A stretch of DNA of 64,000 nucleotides from Microlunatus lacustris (GCA_039527025.1 BAAAJN010000004.1:124001-188000), one strand, 5' to 3'; positions 53,044 to 62,049 are shown, numbered from the stretch's first letter. Translations and numbers: made by a program. The notes: a model not told the origin generated them from the sequence alone.

Positions 53044-53754
53044 TCAGCCGCCGGCGGTGGCGCTCGTCGCCGGCCGCGGCTGACCGGACGCACCGGCGGA
53101 CGCCGGTGCGTCCAGGCGGACGGCCACCCGTGGCAGGAACAGCTGCGTCAGCGGCCCGATCCCGACGGCGTAGAGCACCGTCCCGACACCGACGGTGCCC
53201 CCCAGCAGGAAGCCCGCGGCCAGCACCACGACCTCGATCCCGGTCCGGACCAGGCGCAGGCTGGCGCCGGTCCTCCGGGCCAGGCCGGTCATCAGCCCGT
53301 CGCGGGGGCCGGGACCGAACTGGCTCCCGATGTACACCGCACCGGCCAGGCCGTTGGCCACCAGGCCGCCGACCAGCAGCAGCACCTGCAGGACCAACGA
53401 GGACGGGGTGTGCAGCACCGCGAGGCCGACGTCCACCGCGACCCCGACGACGAAGACGTTCGCGATGGTGCCCAGACCGGGACGCTGGCGCAGCGGCACC
53501 CACAGCAGCAGCACCACGACGCTGACCAGGATGGTGATGGTGCCGAAGCTGAGCGGGAGCCGGTGCGCCAGACCCTCGGTCAGCACGTCCCAGGGGGCGA
53601 GGCCGAGGTCGGAGCGCAGCATCATCGCCATCGAGAACCCGAAGAGGGCCAACCCGGCGAAGAGCTGGGGCAGCCGTCGGGCCAGCCGACCGGCGCGGAG
53701 CTGCTCGAGCGGCCCGTGCACGGTGAGCGAGGCGGAGGGGCGGGACGACGTCAC
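53044..53754 (-). CDS. YczE/YyaS/YitT family membrane protein
   Basis: The 236-residue protein has five to six helices and the YczE signatures LGLAPWDVLTEGL and IGSQFGPGPRDGLMTGLARRTG. YczE-like genes are often divergent from MocR-type regulators, as here, and are thought to be their targets; the transported ligand is unknown. GTG 53754 begins the protein, and the longer ORF upstream is antisense shadow of the MocR gene. The 3' end contains a perfect 12-bp inverted repeat (53086-53113). Confidence 0.87.
   Translation of the reverse strand: MTSSRPSASLTVHGPLEQLRAGRLARRLPQLFAGLALFGFSMAMMLRSDLGLAPWDVLTEGLAHRLPLSFGTITILVSVVVLLLWVPLRQRPGLGTIANVFVVGVAVDVGLAVLHTPSSLVLQVLLLVGGLVANGLAGAVYIGSQFGPGPRDGLMTGLARRTGASLRLVRTGIEVVVLAAGFLLGGTVGVGTVLYAVGIGPLTQLFLPRVAVRLDAPASAGASGQPRPATSATAGG
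53086..53113. repeat. Perfect 12-bp inverted repeat inside the yczE 3' end
   Basis: GGACGCACCGGC (53086-53097) and GCCGGTGCGTCC (53102-53113) are exact complements around a 4-base loop. It lies about 42-70 bases before the yczE stop, in the Ala/Ser/Pro tail, and may attenuate transcription into the DUF1990 gene. Confidence 0.7.
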
Positions 53755-53801
53755 CAGGCCATCGTGCAGCGTCCTGACCCGGGCCACCAGGGCCAATCGG
53801 G

Positions 53802-53817
53802 GACCAGTGGCCTGGTC
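53802..53817. promoter_or_regulatory. MocR operator candidate between yczE and mocR
   Basis: GACCAG and CTGGTC form a perfect inverted repeat around TGGC. A related copy, ACCAGGGCC, lies about 17 bases upstream, giving the direct-repeat layout typical of MocR/PdxR-type regulators. TACGGT at 53841-53846 is a possible -10 for the regulator gene. Confidence 0.5.
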
Positions 53818-53871
53818 TTCCCCGGAGGGTCCGGGATTGGTACGGTCGCGGCAGTCCACCTCAGGAGCAGC

Positions 53872-55314
53872 ATGACGCCCACCCGCTGGCTGTCCGCGGC
53901 GGGGCTGCACGCCCTGCTGGGCGCCCACCGACTCCGCACCCCCGCCTACCGCGATCTGGCGGAGCGGATCCGCTACCTCGTCGTCGACGGCCGGCTCGCC
54001 GTCGGCACCCGGCTGCCCAGCGAGCGCGAGCTGGCCCGCGACCTCCAGGTGAGCCGCTCGACGGTCACCGCCGCGTACGCCCAGCTCGGCACGGCGGGCT
54101 ACCTCCGGGCCCGGCAGGGAGCCGGCAACTTCGTCGTCGTCCCACCGGGCCGGGCCCTCGGAGGGCTGCCCGGCGTCGGGCTGGCCGCGGAGGCCGGGAC
54201 GCTCAACCTCACCTTCGGCGCCCCGGCCGCCCCGGCCGGCGTGGCCGAGGCCTACGCAGGGGCACTGGAGCAGCTGCCCGGCCTGCTGCGCAGCCACGGC
54301 TACTCCGCCGACGGGTTGCCGGTGCTGCGGGAACGGATCGCGGCGTGGTACACGGCCCGCGGACTTCCCACCGTCCCCGGGCAGGTGGTGGTCACCAGTG
54401 GCGCGCTGGCCGCGCTCAACGTCGTGACCGCCGCGCTGCTCGGTCCCGGCGACCGGGTGCTGGTCGAGGCACCCGGCTACGCGAACGCGCTGGAGGCCCT
54501 GCGCCGCCGGGGCGCGCGGCTGCTCCCCTATCCGCTGGGACCGGACGGCTGGGACGCGCCGGGCTTCGACGCCACGCTCCGGCAGACGGCCCCCCGGGCG
54601 GCCTACCTGGTGCCCGACTTCCAGAACCCGACCGGCGCCTGGTTGTCGAAGGAGCTGCGGCCCGAGCTGGCGGCGGCCCTGCGGCGCGCCCGGACGGTGG
54701 CCGTCGTGGACGAGACGCTGGTGGAGACCCGGCTGGACGGCCAGCCACCGCGAGTGCCGTTCGCGGCCTCCCTGCCCGACGCCGTCACCCTCGGCTCGGC
54801 CAGCAAGGCCTTCTGGGGCGGCCTGCGGGTCGGGTGGGTGCGGGCTCCTTCCGAGCTGGTGCGGACGCTGGTGGAGCACCGCGCGACCCTCGACCTGGGC
54901 ACCGCCCCGTTGGAGCAGCTGGTCCTCGCCACCCTGCTCGAGGACCCCGAGCCGGTGCTGGCCGACCAGCGCCGACGGCTGCGGGAGCAGCGCGACCGGT
55001 TGGTGCAGCAGCTGGCCGAGCACCTGCCCGACTGGCGCTGCCGGGTGCCGGGCGGCGGGTTGAGCCTGTGGGTCGAGCTGCCGACGGAGTCCTCGAGCCG
55101 GTTGGCCGCTGCCGCTGAGCAGCAGGGCCTGCTGCTCAGCGCCGGGCCGCGCTTCTACCCCGGCGCGGGGGGCGAACGTCGGGTGCGGCTGCCCTACGCG
55201 GCCTCGCCGGAGGTGCTCGACGACGCCGTCCAGCGACTCATCAGGGCCTGGGCCACGGTGCAGGACGAGAGCTGCAGGGCGCCGGCCCTGCCCCCGCTGG
55301 AGCTCAGCGCCTGA
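53872..55314 (+). CDS. MocR-family regulator (GntR winged helix + aminotransferase-like domain)
   Basis: The 480-residue protein has a GntR-type winged helix at about 20-95 (GTRLPSERELARDLQVSRST, then AYAQLGTAGYLRARQGAG). A fold-type I aminotransferase domain follows, with the PLP Lys in GSASKAFWGGLRVGW (about 310) and YLVPDFQNPTGAWL. Such proteins sense PLP or an amino acid adduct. AGGAG precedes the ATG. It is divergent from the yczE-like gene, a known regulator/target pairing. Confidence 0.9.
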   Translation: MTPTRWLSAAGLHALLGAHRLRTPAYRDLAERIRYLVVDGRLAVGTRLPSERELARDLQVSRSTVTAAYAQLGTAGYLRARQGAGNFVVVPPGRALGGLPGVGLAAEAGTLNLTFGAPAAPAGVAEAYAGALEQLPGLLRSHGYSADGLPVLRERIAAWYTARGLPTVPGQVVVTSGALAALNVVTAALLGPGDRVLVEAPGYANALEALRRRGARLLPYPLGPDGWDAPGFDATLRQTAPRAAYLVPDFQNPTGAWLSKELRPELAAALRRARTVAVVDETLVETRLDGQPPRVPFAASLPDAVTLGSASKAFWGGLRVGWVRAPSELVRTLVEHRATLDLGTAPLEQLVLATLLEDPEPVLADQRRRLREQRDRLVQQLAEHLPDWRCRVPGGGLSLWVELPTESSSRLAAAAEQQGLLLSAGPRFYPGAGGERRVRLPYAASPEVLDDAVQRLIRAWATVQDESCRAPALPPLELSA

Positions 55315-55442
55315 GCCGGCCGCCTCCGCGGCGGGTCGTCGGAACCGCGCCCCGAGGGAGGTCCTGCCTCACACGCGCCCGGCACCGCAGGAGACGGCTT
55401 GGATGGACGGCCGCCGAGCACCCCGCTCCGGTGCCCAGCCGC

Positions 55443-56633
55443 TCACTCGTCGCGGACGAGGCCCTCCCGCGGCGAGCCCGTCGGCCGTTCCGGCCGGGCA
55501 CGCGGCACCGCGACCTCCACCGAGGTCGGCTCCGGTCCGGTGCGCTCCCCCGGCTCGTGCAGGTCGACCTGGTCGGTCAGCGAGCGGTTGATCGCCACCC
55601 GGAGCGGACGGGCGAAGGGTTTCTCCACGCCGGTGTGGATGAGCCAGGCGACGGCGAAGCTGGCCACCATGGCCGCGGCCAGCACCAGGTAGCTGTTCCG
55701 GCCGGCGTGCAGCACGTCGATGACGAAGAAGCCCAGCTGGCCGTGCACCAGGTACACCGGGTAGGTCAGGGCGCCGACCGCGGTCAGCCAGCGCCACTCG
55801 ATCCGGGACAGCCAACCGTTGCTGCAGAGCAGGACTGCGGCGAACATCGCGGTGACCAGGGCGGCGACGACCACCCCGCTCATCTCGGTGCCGGTGATCT
55901 CGGGGGAACGGTCCCGGGCGTACTTCACCGCCTGCAGCACGCAGAGCACGTAGTTGACTCCGATGCCCAGCCAGACCAGCAGGTTGTGGCCGTGCCGGTG
56001 GGCGACGTACATCAGCATCCCGGCCGCGAAGTACGGGGCGTGGGACGGCATCAGCAGCGACACCAGGACCGCCGAGTCCGTGGCGTCGGCGATCTTGGCG
56101 AGCAGCGGCCAGAGCAGGGCGAACGCGATGACCCGCTGGCGGGTCATCCCGACCACCACGAAGAGCCCGATCAGCAGGTAGAACTTGAGCTCGACCCACA
56201 GCGTCCAGAAGGCGCCCTGGACGCCGGGGACCCCCAGCGCCCCCTGGAGCATGGTCAGGTTGACCAGCGCTTGCAGCGCCGTGGACTCCCGGTCCCCGTG
56301 CCAGAACGACTGCAGGAGGAAGGTGCCGACCACCGCCACCCAGTAGGCCGGGAACAAGCGGGAGACGCGGGACGCCACGAAGTCCTGCACCCGGCGGCCG
56401 TACGCCGTCATCAAGATGACGAACCCGCTGATCACGAAGAAGAGCTGCACCCCCAGGTACCCGTAGCGGGTGAGGAGGTTCATGGTCGGGAACTCCAGCC
56501 GCGACGGGTTCCCCCACAGCAGCTTCTCGGCGGCGGTGTAGTGGAAGAGCATCACAGCCCCTGCGGCGACGAAGCGCAGCCCGTCCAGCGCGGCGAGGCG
56601 TGGGAGCCTCCGGGTCGTGGGCGCCGAGTTCAC
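55443..56633 (-). CDS. Acyltransferase family 3 (OafA-like) membrane protein
   Basis: The 396-residue polytopic protein has the acyltransferase-3 pattern: LAALDGLRFVAAGAVMLFHY with the His of the family, GYLGVQLFFVISGFVIL, and R-x-SRLFPAYW. About ten helices are followed by a basic cytoplasmic tail. Members O-acetylate or acylate cell-surface glycans. TAGGTT on the minus strand lies 6 bases before GTG 56633. Acceptor unknown. Confidence 0.88.
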   Translation of the reverse strand: MNSAPTTRRLPRLAALDGLRFVAAGAVMLFHYTAAEKLLWGNPSRLEFPTMNLLTRYGYLGVQLFFVISGFVILMTAYGRRVQDFVASRVSRLFPAYWVAVVGTFLLQSFWHGDRESTALQALVNLTMLQGALGVPGVQGAFWTLWVELKFYLLIGLFVVVGMTRQRVIAFALLWPLLAKIADATDSAVLVSLLMPSHAPYFAAGMLMYVAHRHGHNLLVWLGIGVNYVLCVLQAVKYARDRSPEITGTEMSGVVVAALVTAMFAAVLLCSNGWLSRIEWRWLTAVGALTYPVYLVHGQLGFFVIDVLHAGRNSYLVLAAAMVASFAVAWLIHTGVEKPFARPLRVAINRSLTDQVDLHEPGERTGPEPTSVEVAVPRARPERPTGSPREGLVRDE

Positions 56634-56705
56634 CGGCCGAACCTAGCCGACGGCCGGGCACCCCGCCGTGCCCGGCCAGGGGCGGGTGCCGTGTCGTCGC
56701 GCGGA

Positions 56706-57701
56706 TCACTCGTAGAGGACGTACTCCGGTCGCGGGTCCAGCGCCAGGACCTGCTCCGGGGTCATCAGCGGGCCCGCCTCGGCGTCCTCGGTGTAGAAGA
56801 GCTTGAAGCCCGGGTGCACGTGCTCGGGCGTCGTGCGGTTCACCAGCCGGTAGGTCTCGACCTTGGCGGCGGGCACGCCGATGCCGTCGACCGACTTGAC
56901 CAGGGCGACCCCGCGGTGCCTCCGCAGGCCCGACTCGCTGCGGACGATCGAGGGGGCGAGCTGGTGGTAGACGAGCACCTTCTCCGGTAGGTCCCCCGCC
57001 TCGACCACGTCGGCCAGGTAGCGCGCGACGCCGTCCAGCTCCTTCCCGGTGGTGCGCCCGAAGACGCGCCCCGGGACCTGCCCGGGACCCATCGCCCACT
57101 CCGGGTCGAGCGCGAGCCCGACGTCGGGCTCGTCCAGCCAGCGGCGGTAGGCCTTGGCCTCGTCCATGAAGTCGGCGCGGCCCGGCTGGATGTTGAGCAG
57201 CAGCAGCGCGTCGCGCTTGCGAGCGGCCGCCAGGTAGACCGAGATCTGGTCGTCGCTGATCCGGCTCCGGTAGGTGCCGTCGCGGCCCGGGTCGGCCTGC
57301 ACGATGGTGGCGATCACCTCCAGGACGGGCAGGATCTCCCGGCCGGCGCGGTAGGGACGCGCCCGCCGCTCCATCTCCCGGACCCGCTGGTCGAGCGGCC
57401 CGGTGCCGAGCCGGCCGAGCGTCGGAGCGCCCGTGAGCCCGGCGTAGCCGACCAGCCGGTACCGCGGGAAGACGGTGCGACCACCGCGCGGCAGCTCCTG
57501 CGCGGCCGGGGTCGGCGTCGGTGCCGCTGTGGCGGTGCCCGGGTCCGCCGTCGGGGCGGGGCTGCCCGGCGCCGCGGTCGCGGTGGCCGTCGACGAGCTC
57601 CCCCCAGGGGCGGGGACGGGGGCCGGGTCGGGGGTGCAGGCCGTGGCGGTCAGCAGCCCGGCCACCACCAGGGCGGGCCAGGTCCGGGTCGTGGTGGGCA
57701 C
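56706..57701 (-). CDS. Putative cell-surface lipoprotein of unknown function
   Basis: The 331-residue protein has a short signal peptide ending LLTATAC, then a Pro/Thr/Ala-rich linker of about 45 residues. A globular domain follows with YRLVGYAGLTGAPTLG, LLLLNIQPGRADF and VGLALDPEWAMGPGQVPG, which looks like a TIM-barrel hydrolase-type fold. I do not recognise the family with certainty. GAGGAGAA upstream sets GTG 57701. It is divergent from a LacI regulator, which may control it. Confidence 0.72.
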   Translation of the reverse strand: MPTTTRTWPALVVAGLLTATACTPDPAPVPAPGGSSSTATATAAPGSPAPTADPGTATAAPTPTPAAQELPRGGRTVFPRYRLVGYAGLTGAPTLGRLGTGPLDQRVREMERRARPYRAGREILPVLEVIATIVQADPGRDGTYRSRISDDQISVYLAAARKRDALLLLNIQPGRADFMDEAKAYRRWLDEPDVGLALDPEWAMGPGQVPGRVFGRTTGKELDGVARYLADVVEAGDLPEKVLVYHQLAPSIVRSESGLRRHRGVALVKSVDGIGVPAAKVETYRLVNRTTPEHVHPGFKLFYTEDAEAGPLMTPEQVLALDPRPEYVLYE

Positions 57702-57787
57702 GGGGTTCTCCTCGCGTCGGTCGACGTCGTCCGCTGGTGCCCGGTCAAGGCTAGGGCCCCCCGTCGTGCCGACGGTCCCCCAACCGC

Positions 57788-57800
57788 CAGTGGGGCACTG
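57788..57800. promoter_or_regulatory. Palindrome between lipoprotein and lacI-type genes
   Basis: CAGTG and CACTG flank GGG in the 141-base divergent intergenic region. It lies 30 bases upstream of the -10 TAGGTT (57830-57835) of the regulator, where an operator could act on both promoters. Confidence 0.35.
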
Positions 57801-57842
57801 AAACCCCTGACCAGCGCCCGATCGCGGTGTAGGTTGACCGGC

Positions 57843-58928
57843 ATGTCGACGGACGCGGGCCCGCCCCGCGACCCCGCTGTGCGGGCCGGCAGCGGCGCCA
57901 CGCTGGACGCCGGGATCCGCCCCGTGCGCGGCCAGCCGACGCTGGAGATGGTGGCGGCGGTCTCCGGGGTCAGCCGCTCGACGGTGTCGCGGGTGGTCAA
58001 CCACTCCCCCAACGTCCGTCCCGAGGTCGCCACCGCGGTGCAGCGGGCGATCGAGGAGCTGAACTACGTCCCCAACCGGGCCGCCCGGTCGTTGGCCGGC
58101 CGGCACACCTACGCCATCGCGCTGCTGGTTCCCGAGGACGCGAGCCGGTTCTTCGGCGACCCGTACTTCGCCTCCATCGTGCAGGGCATCACCGGCGCCC
58201 TGGAGGCCAGCGACTACGTGCTCAACCTGCTCGTCGCCCGGGACGGGGCCGGCGGCAAGACCCGGCGCTACCTGCAGGGCGGCAACGTCGACGGCGCCCT
58301 GGTCGTCTCCCACCACCCCAGCAACACCGACTTGAGGGACATCAACGCCAGCCTGCCCGTGGTCTTCGGCGGCCGGCCCGCGCTCCCCGACCTGGATCCC
58401 TGCTACAGCGTCGACGTCGACAACGTAGGCGGTGCCCGGCTGGCCACCGACCACCTCGTCGGGCTCGGCCGGCGGCGGATCGCGACGGTGACCGGCCCGC
58501 CCGACATGCCCGCCTCGGTCGACCGGCTGGCTGGGTGGCGGGGGGTGCTGGCCGACGACGGACGGCCGACCGACGCTGTGGTGGCCGGCGACTTCACGAC
58601 CGTCGGCGGAGCGGCGGCGATGCGGGAGCTGCTCGCCCGGGTGCCCGACCTCGACGCCGTCTTCGTGGCCAACGACCTGATGGCGCGCGGCGCCCTCAGC
58701 GTGCTGGCCGAGCACGGGCTGGACGTGCCCCGCGACGTCGCGCTGATCGGCTACGACGACAGCCCGGCCGCGACCGCGGGCGGCCTGCCGCTCAGCACGG
58801 TGAGCCAGCCCTCGATCGCCATGGGGGCCCAGATGACCGAGATGCTGCTGGGACTGCTGGCGGGCCGGGAACCGGAGAGCCGGGCCTGCGTGCTGCAGAC
58901 CCGGCTCGTGCTCCGTGCCACTGCCTGA
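57843..58928 (+). CDS. LacI-family transcriptional regulator
   Basis: The 361-residue protein has the N-terminal helix-turn-helix and hinge: LEMVAAVSGVSRSTVSRVVN, then LNYVPNRAARSLAG. The periplasmic-binding-like sensor domain includes DVDNVGGARLATDHLVGLG, FVANDLMARGAL and IGYDDSPAA. ATG 57843 lies 7 bases after TAGGTT, so the mRNA is probably leaderless. The effector is likely a sugar, unspecified. Its stop codon lies inside a terminator hairpin shared with lpd. Confidence 0.92.
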   Translation: MSTDAGPPRDPAVRAGSGATLDAGIRPVRGQPTLEMVAAVSGVSRSTVSRVVNHSPNVRPEVATAVQRAIEELNYVPNRAARSLAGRHTYAIALLVPEDASRFFGDPYFASIVQGITGALEASDYVLNLLVARDGAGGKTRRYLQGGNVDGALVVSHHPSNTDLRDINASLPVVFGGRPALPDLDPCYSVDVDNVGGARLATDHLVGLGRRRIATVTGPPDMPASVDRLAGWRGVLADDGRPTDAVVAGDFTTVGGAAAMRELLARVPDLDAVFVANDLMARGALSVLAEHGLDVPRDVALIGYDDSPAATAGGLPLSTVSQPSIAMGAQMTEMLLGLLAGREPESRACVLQTRLVLRATA

Positions 58929-58944
58929 CCCCGGAGGGTCAGGC
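58923..58944. terminator. Bidirectional terminator between lacI-type gene and lpd
   Basis: GCCTGACCC (58923-58931) pairs perfectly with GGGTCAGGC (58936-58944) around CGGA. It includes the regulator's stop codon and ends 5 bases before the end of lpd. Confidence 0.75.
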
Positions 58945-58949
58945 CGGCG

Positions 58950-60350
58950 TCAGAGGTTGATCATGTGGCCCGAGATGCCGTGCGCGGCCTCGAGCAAGCC
59001 CTCCGACAGGGTCGGGTGCGCGTGGATGTTGCGGGCCACCTCGTCGGCCGTCAGGTCCCACAGCTGGGCCAGGGTGAGCTCGGGCAGCAGCTCGGTGACG
59101 TCCGGGCCGATCATGTGCACGCCGAGGATCTCGTTGTGCGCGCTGTCGGCGATCAGCTTGACGAATCCGACGGCGTCGCCGAGACCGTGCGCCTTGCCGT
59201 TGGCGGTGAACGGGAACTTCGCCACCTTGACGTCGTAGCCGCGGTCCTTGGCCTGCGCCTCGGTGTAGCCGAAGGAGGCGACCTGCGGCTGGCAGTAGGT
59301 CGCCCGCGGGATCATGTCGTAGTTGATCGCCATGGTCTCCGCCCCGGCGATCGTCTCGGCGGCCACGATGCCCTGCGCCTCGGCGGTGTGCGCCAGCAGC
59401 AGCTTGGCGGTCACGTCTCCGATGGCGTAGATGTGCGGCACGTTCGTGCGCATGTGCTCGTCGATGGCGATGGCGCCCCGCTCGGTGAGCTCCACGCCGG
59501 TCTTCTCCAGCCCGTAGCCGCCGGTCCGCGGCACGAAGCCGATGGCCTGCATGACCTTGTCGGCCTCGAGCACGGTGGAGTCGCCACCGGCCGCCGGGGA
59601 GACGGTGACCTTGACCTTCTCACCCGAGTCGTCGATCTTCTCGACCTTGGTGCTGGTCATCAGCTTCACGCCGAGCTTCTTGTAGTGCTTCTGGAGCTCG
59701 GTGGAGACCTCCGGGTCCTCCAGCGGCAGCATCCGGTCCAGGAACTCCACGATGGTGACGTCGACCCCGTAGTTGGCCAGCACGTAGGCGAACTCGGTGC
59801 CGATCGCACCGGAGCCCGCGATGATGATCGACCCCGGCAGCTCCTCGGTGAGGATCTGCTCCTCGTACGTCACCACCCGGTCGGTGACCTCGGTGCCGGG
59901 CAGCAGCCGGGTGGTGGCGCCGGCCGCGATGATCAGGTTGTCGAAGCTCACCGAGGTGGTGCTGCCCTTCGGCCCCTCGACGCTGACGTTGTGGTCGTCG
60001 GTGAACGTCGCCCAGCCGTCGATCTCGGTGATCTTGTTCTTCTTCATCAGGAAGTGGACGCCCTTGGCCATCCGGTCAGCCACGCCCCGGCTGCGCTTGA
60101 ACGCGGCGCCGAAGTCGAAGCTGACGTCGCCGCTGATGCCGAACGTCTTCGCCTCGTGGTTGAAGATGTGCGCGATCTCGGCATTGCGGAGCAACGACTT
60201 CGTCGGGATGCAGCCGACGTTGTTGCAGACGCCGCCCCAGTACTTGAGCTCGATGATGGCGGTCTTGAGGCCCAGCTGGGCGGCGCGGACGGCGGCCACG
60301 TAGCCGCCCGGTCCGGCACCCAGCACGACGACGTCATAGTGATCGGTCAT
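58950..60350 (-). CDS. lpd: Dihydrolipoyl dehydrogenase
   Basis: The 466-residue flavoprotein has GAGPGGY at the FAD site, the redox disulfide in GGVCNNVGCIPTKSLL (about 40-48), the NAD site GSGAIGTEFA, and the C-terminal catalytic HAHPTLSE (about 443). It reoxidises lipoyl groups of the 2-oxoacid dehydrogenases and of GcvH. TAGAGT on the minus strand (60363-60358) is 7 bases before ATG 60350, so it is probably leaderless; earlier in-frame codons are dismissed. Confidence 0.95.
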   Translation of the reverse strand: MTDHYDVVVLGAGPGGYVAAVRAAQLGLKTAIIELKYWGGVCNNVGCIPTKSLLRNAEIAHIFNHEAKTFGISGDVSFDFGAAFKRSRGVADRMAKGVHFLMKKNKITEIDGWATFTDDHNVSVEGPKGSTTSVSFDNLIIAAGATTRLLPGTEVTDRVVTYEEQILTEELPGSIIIAGSGAIGTEFAYVLANYGVDVTIVEFLDRMLPLEDPEVSTELQKHYKKLGVKLMTSTKVEKIDDSGEKVKVTVSPAAGGDSTVLEADKVMQAIGFVPRTGGYGLEKTGVELTERGAIAIDEHMRTNVPHIYAIGDVTAKLLLAHTAEAQGIVAAETIAGAETMAINYDMIPRATYCQPQVASFGYTEAQAKDRGYDVKVAKFPFTANGKAHGLGDAVGFVKLIADSAHNEILGVHMIGPDVTELLPELTLAQLWDLTADEVARNIHAHPTLSEGLLEAAHGISGHMINL

Positions 60351-60463
60351 GGCCTCAACTCTAGGGGTGGGCCGCGCCGAGCGGACAACCGGCCGGAGCC
60401 TCGCCCGCGGTCCCGGCTCCGAGGGCGGAGTGACCAGCGACACGCCGACGATCCGGAACAAAT

Positions 60464-60482
60464 CTCACATGTGAGTTATTGT
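60464..60482 (+). promoter_or_regulatory. Palindromic operator and -10 of the XRE-MurA gene
   Basis: CTCACATGTGAG (60464-60475) is a perfect 12-bp palindrome directly followed by TATTGT (60477-60482), a -10 element 7 bases before GTG 60490. Such a position blocks RNA polymerase and suits autorepression by the XRE domain of the encoded protein. Confidence 0.65.
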
Positions 60483-60489
60483 CCTCCGC

Positions 60490-62016
60490 GTGACTGACAC
60501 CTACGCAGACCGGATCGGGGGCCTCATCCGTGATGCCCGCAAGCACCGGGGGCTCACCCAGACCCAGCTCGCTGACGTGCTCGGCACCAGCCAGAGCGCG
60601 GTGCACCGCATCGAGGCCGGCAACCAGAACCTGAGCCTCGACATGGTGAACCGGATCGCCGAGGCGCTGGAGTCACCGCTGATCTCCGTGGGTCCGAACG
60701 GCCCGCTGCACCTGCGGGTGCAGGGCGGGGTCAAGCTGTCGGGCAGCATCGCCGTCCGGTCCTCCAAGAACGCCGCGGTGGCCCTGCTGTGCGCCAGCCT
60801 GATCAACCGCGGTCGCACCGTCATCCGCGGGATCGCGAAGATCGAGGAGGTCAACCGGATCCTCGAGGTGCTGACCAGCATCGGCGTCCGGGCGACCTGG
60901 CTGAACGGCGGTGACGACCTCGAGCTGATCCGCCCCGACGAGCTGGACCTGGCGGCGATGGACGTCGCCGCGGCCCGTCGCACCCGCAGCGTGATCATGT
61001 TCCTCGGTCCGCTGCTGCACTCCTACCCGTCCTTCCAGCTGCCCTACGCCGGTGGCTGCGACCTCGGGGCCCGCACCATCGAGCCCCACCTGCAGGTGCT
61101 GCGCCGCTTCGGCCTCGACGTCGTCCCGACCGAGGGCTTCTACCAGTGCTCCGTCGACGAGTCGGTCGAGCCGACCCGGCCGGTCACCCTGACCGAGCGG
61201 GGCGACACCGTCACCGAGAACGCCCTGCTCGCCGCCGCCCTCTCCCCCGGCGTCACCGTGCTGCGCAACGCCAGCCCGAACTACATGGTCCAGGACCTCT
61301 GCGTCTTCCTCACCCACCTCGGCGTGGAGATCGACGGCATCGGGACGACCACCCTGCGGGTGCACGGCGTGGAGAGCATCAACACCGACGTCGAGTTCGC
61401 CCCGTCGGAGGACCCCATCGAGGCGATGAGCCTGCTGACCGCGGCGATCGTCACCCAGTCCGAGCTGACCATCGAGCGGGCGCCGATCGAGTTCCTGGAG
61501 ATCGAGCTGGCGATCCTGGAGGAGATGGGCCTCGACTTCACCCTCTCCGACGAGTACGTCGCCGACAACGGCCACACCCGGCTGGTCGACCTGACGGTGC
61601 GCCCCTCGACGCTGCGCTCCCCGATCGACAAGATCCACCCGATGCCGTTCCCGGGGCTGAACATCGACAACCTGCCCTTCTTCGCGGTCATCGCGGCCAC
61701 CGCCGAGGGCAAGACGATCATCCACGACTGGGTGTACGAGAACCGGGCGATCTACCTGACCGAGCTCAACCGGCTGGGGGCGCGCGTCCAGCTGCTCGAC
61801 CCGCACCGGGTGATCGTCGAGGGCCCCACCCGCTGGCGCGGCACCCAGGTGGTCTGCCCGCCCGCCCTGCGCCCGGCGGTCTGCATCCTGCTCGGCATGC
61901 TCGCCGCGCGCGGTGAGTCCGTGCTGCGCGACGTCTACGTGATCAACCGCGGCTACGAGGACCTCGCCAACCGGCTCAACGCCCTGGGCGCGAACATCGA
62001 GGTCTTCCGAGACTGA
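60490..62016 (+). CDS. XRE helix-turn-helix fused to a MurA-like enolpyruvyl transferase
   Basis: The 508-residue protein starts with an XRE/Cro helix-turn-helix (about 8-62: LIRDARKHRGLTQTQLADVL, then TSQSAVHRIEAGNQNLS). A full EPT domain of UDP-N-acetylglucosamine 1-carboxyvinyltransferase type follows. It retains SSKNAA (the Lys-Asn pair), a GGCDLGARTIEPH loop with the Cys that corresponds to catalytic Cys115 of E. coli MurA (about residue 190), and NIDNLPFFAV. It may make enolpyruvyl-UDP-GlcNAc, or use that fold as a sensor for cell-wall precursors while regulating genes. The GTG start fits the leaderless -10. Confidence 0.88.
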   Translation: MTDTYADRIGGLIRDARKHRGLTQTQLADVLGTSQSAVHRIEAGNQNLSLDMVNRIAEALESPLISVGPNGPLHLRVQGGVKLSGSIAVRSSKNAAVALLCASLINRGRTVIRGIAKIEEVNRILEVLTSIGVRATWLNGGDDLELIRPDELDLAAMDVAAARRTRSVIMFLGPLLHSYPSFQLPYAGGCDLGARTIEPHLQVLRRFGLDVVPTEGFYQCSVDESVEPTRPVTLTERGDTVTENALLAAALSPGVTVLRNASPNYMVQDLCVFLTHLGVEIDGIGTTTLRVHGVESINTDVEFAPSEDPIEAMSLLTAAIVTQSELTIERAPIEFLEIELAILEEMGLDFTLSDEYVADNGHTRLVDLTVRPSTLRSPIDKIHPMPFPGLNIDNLPFFAVIAATAEGKTIIHDWVYENRAIYLTELNRLGARVQLLDPHRVIVEGPTRWRGTQVVCPPALRPAVCILLGMLAARGESVLRDVYVINRGYEDLANRLNALGANIEVFRD

Positions 62017-62049
62017 GCTGTTCGTCCTCGCTCCGCTCGGTCGCGGATG

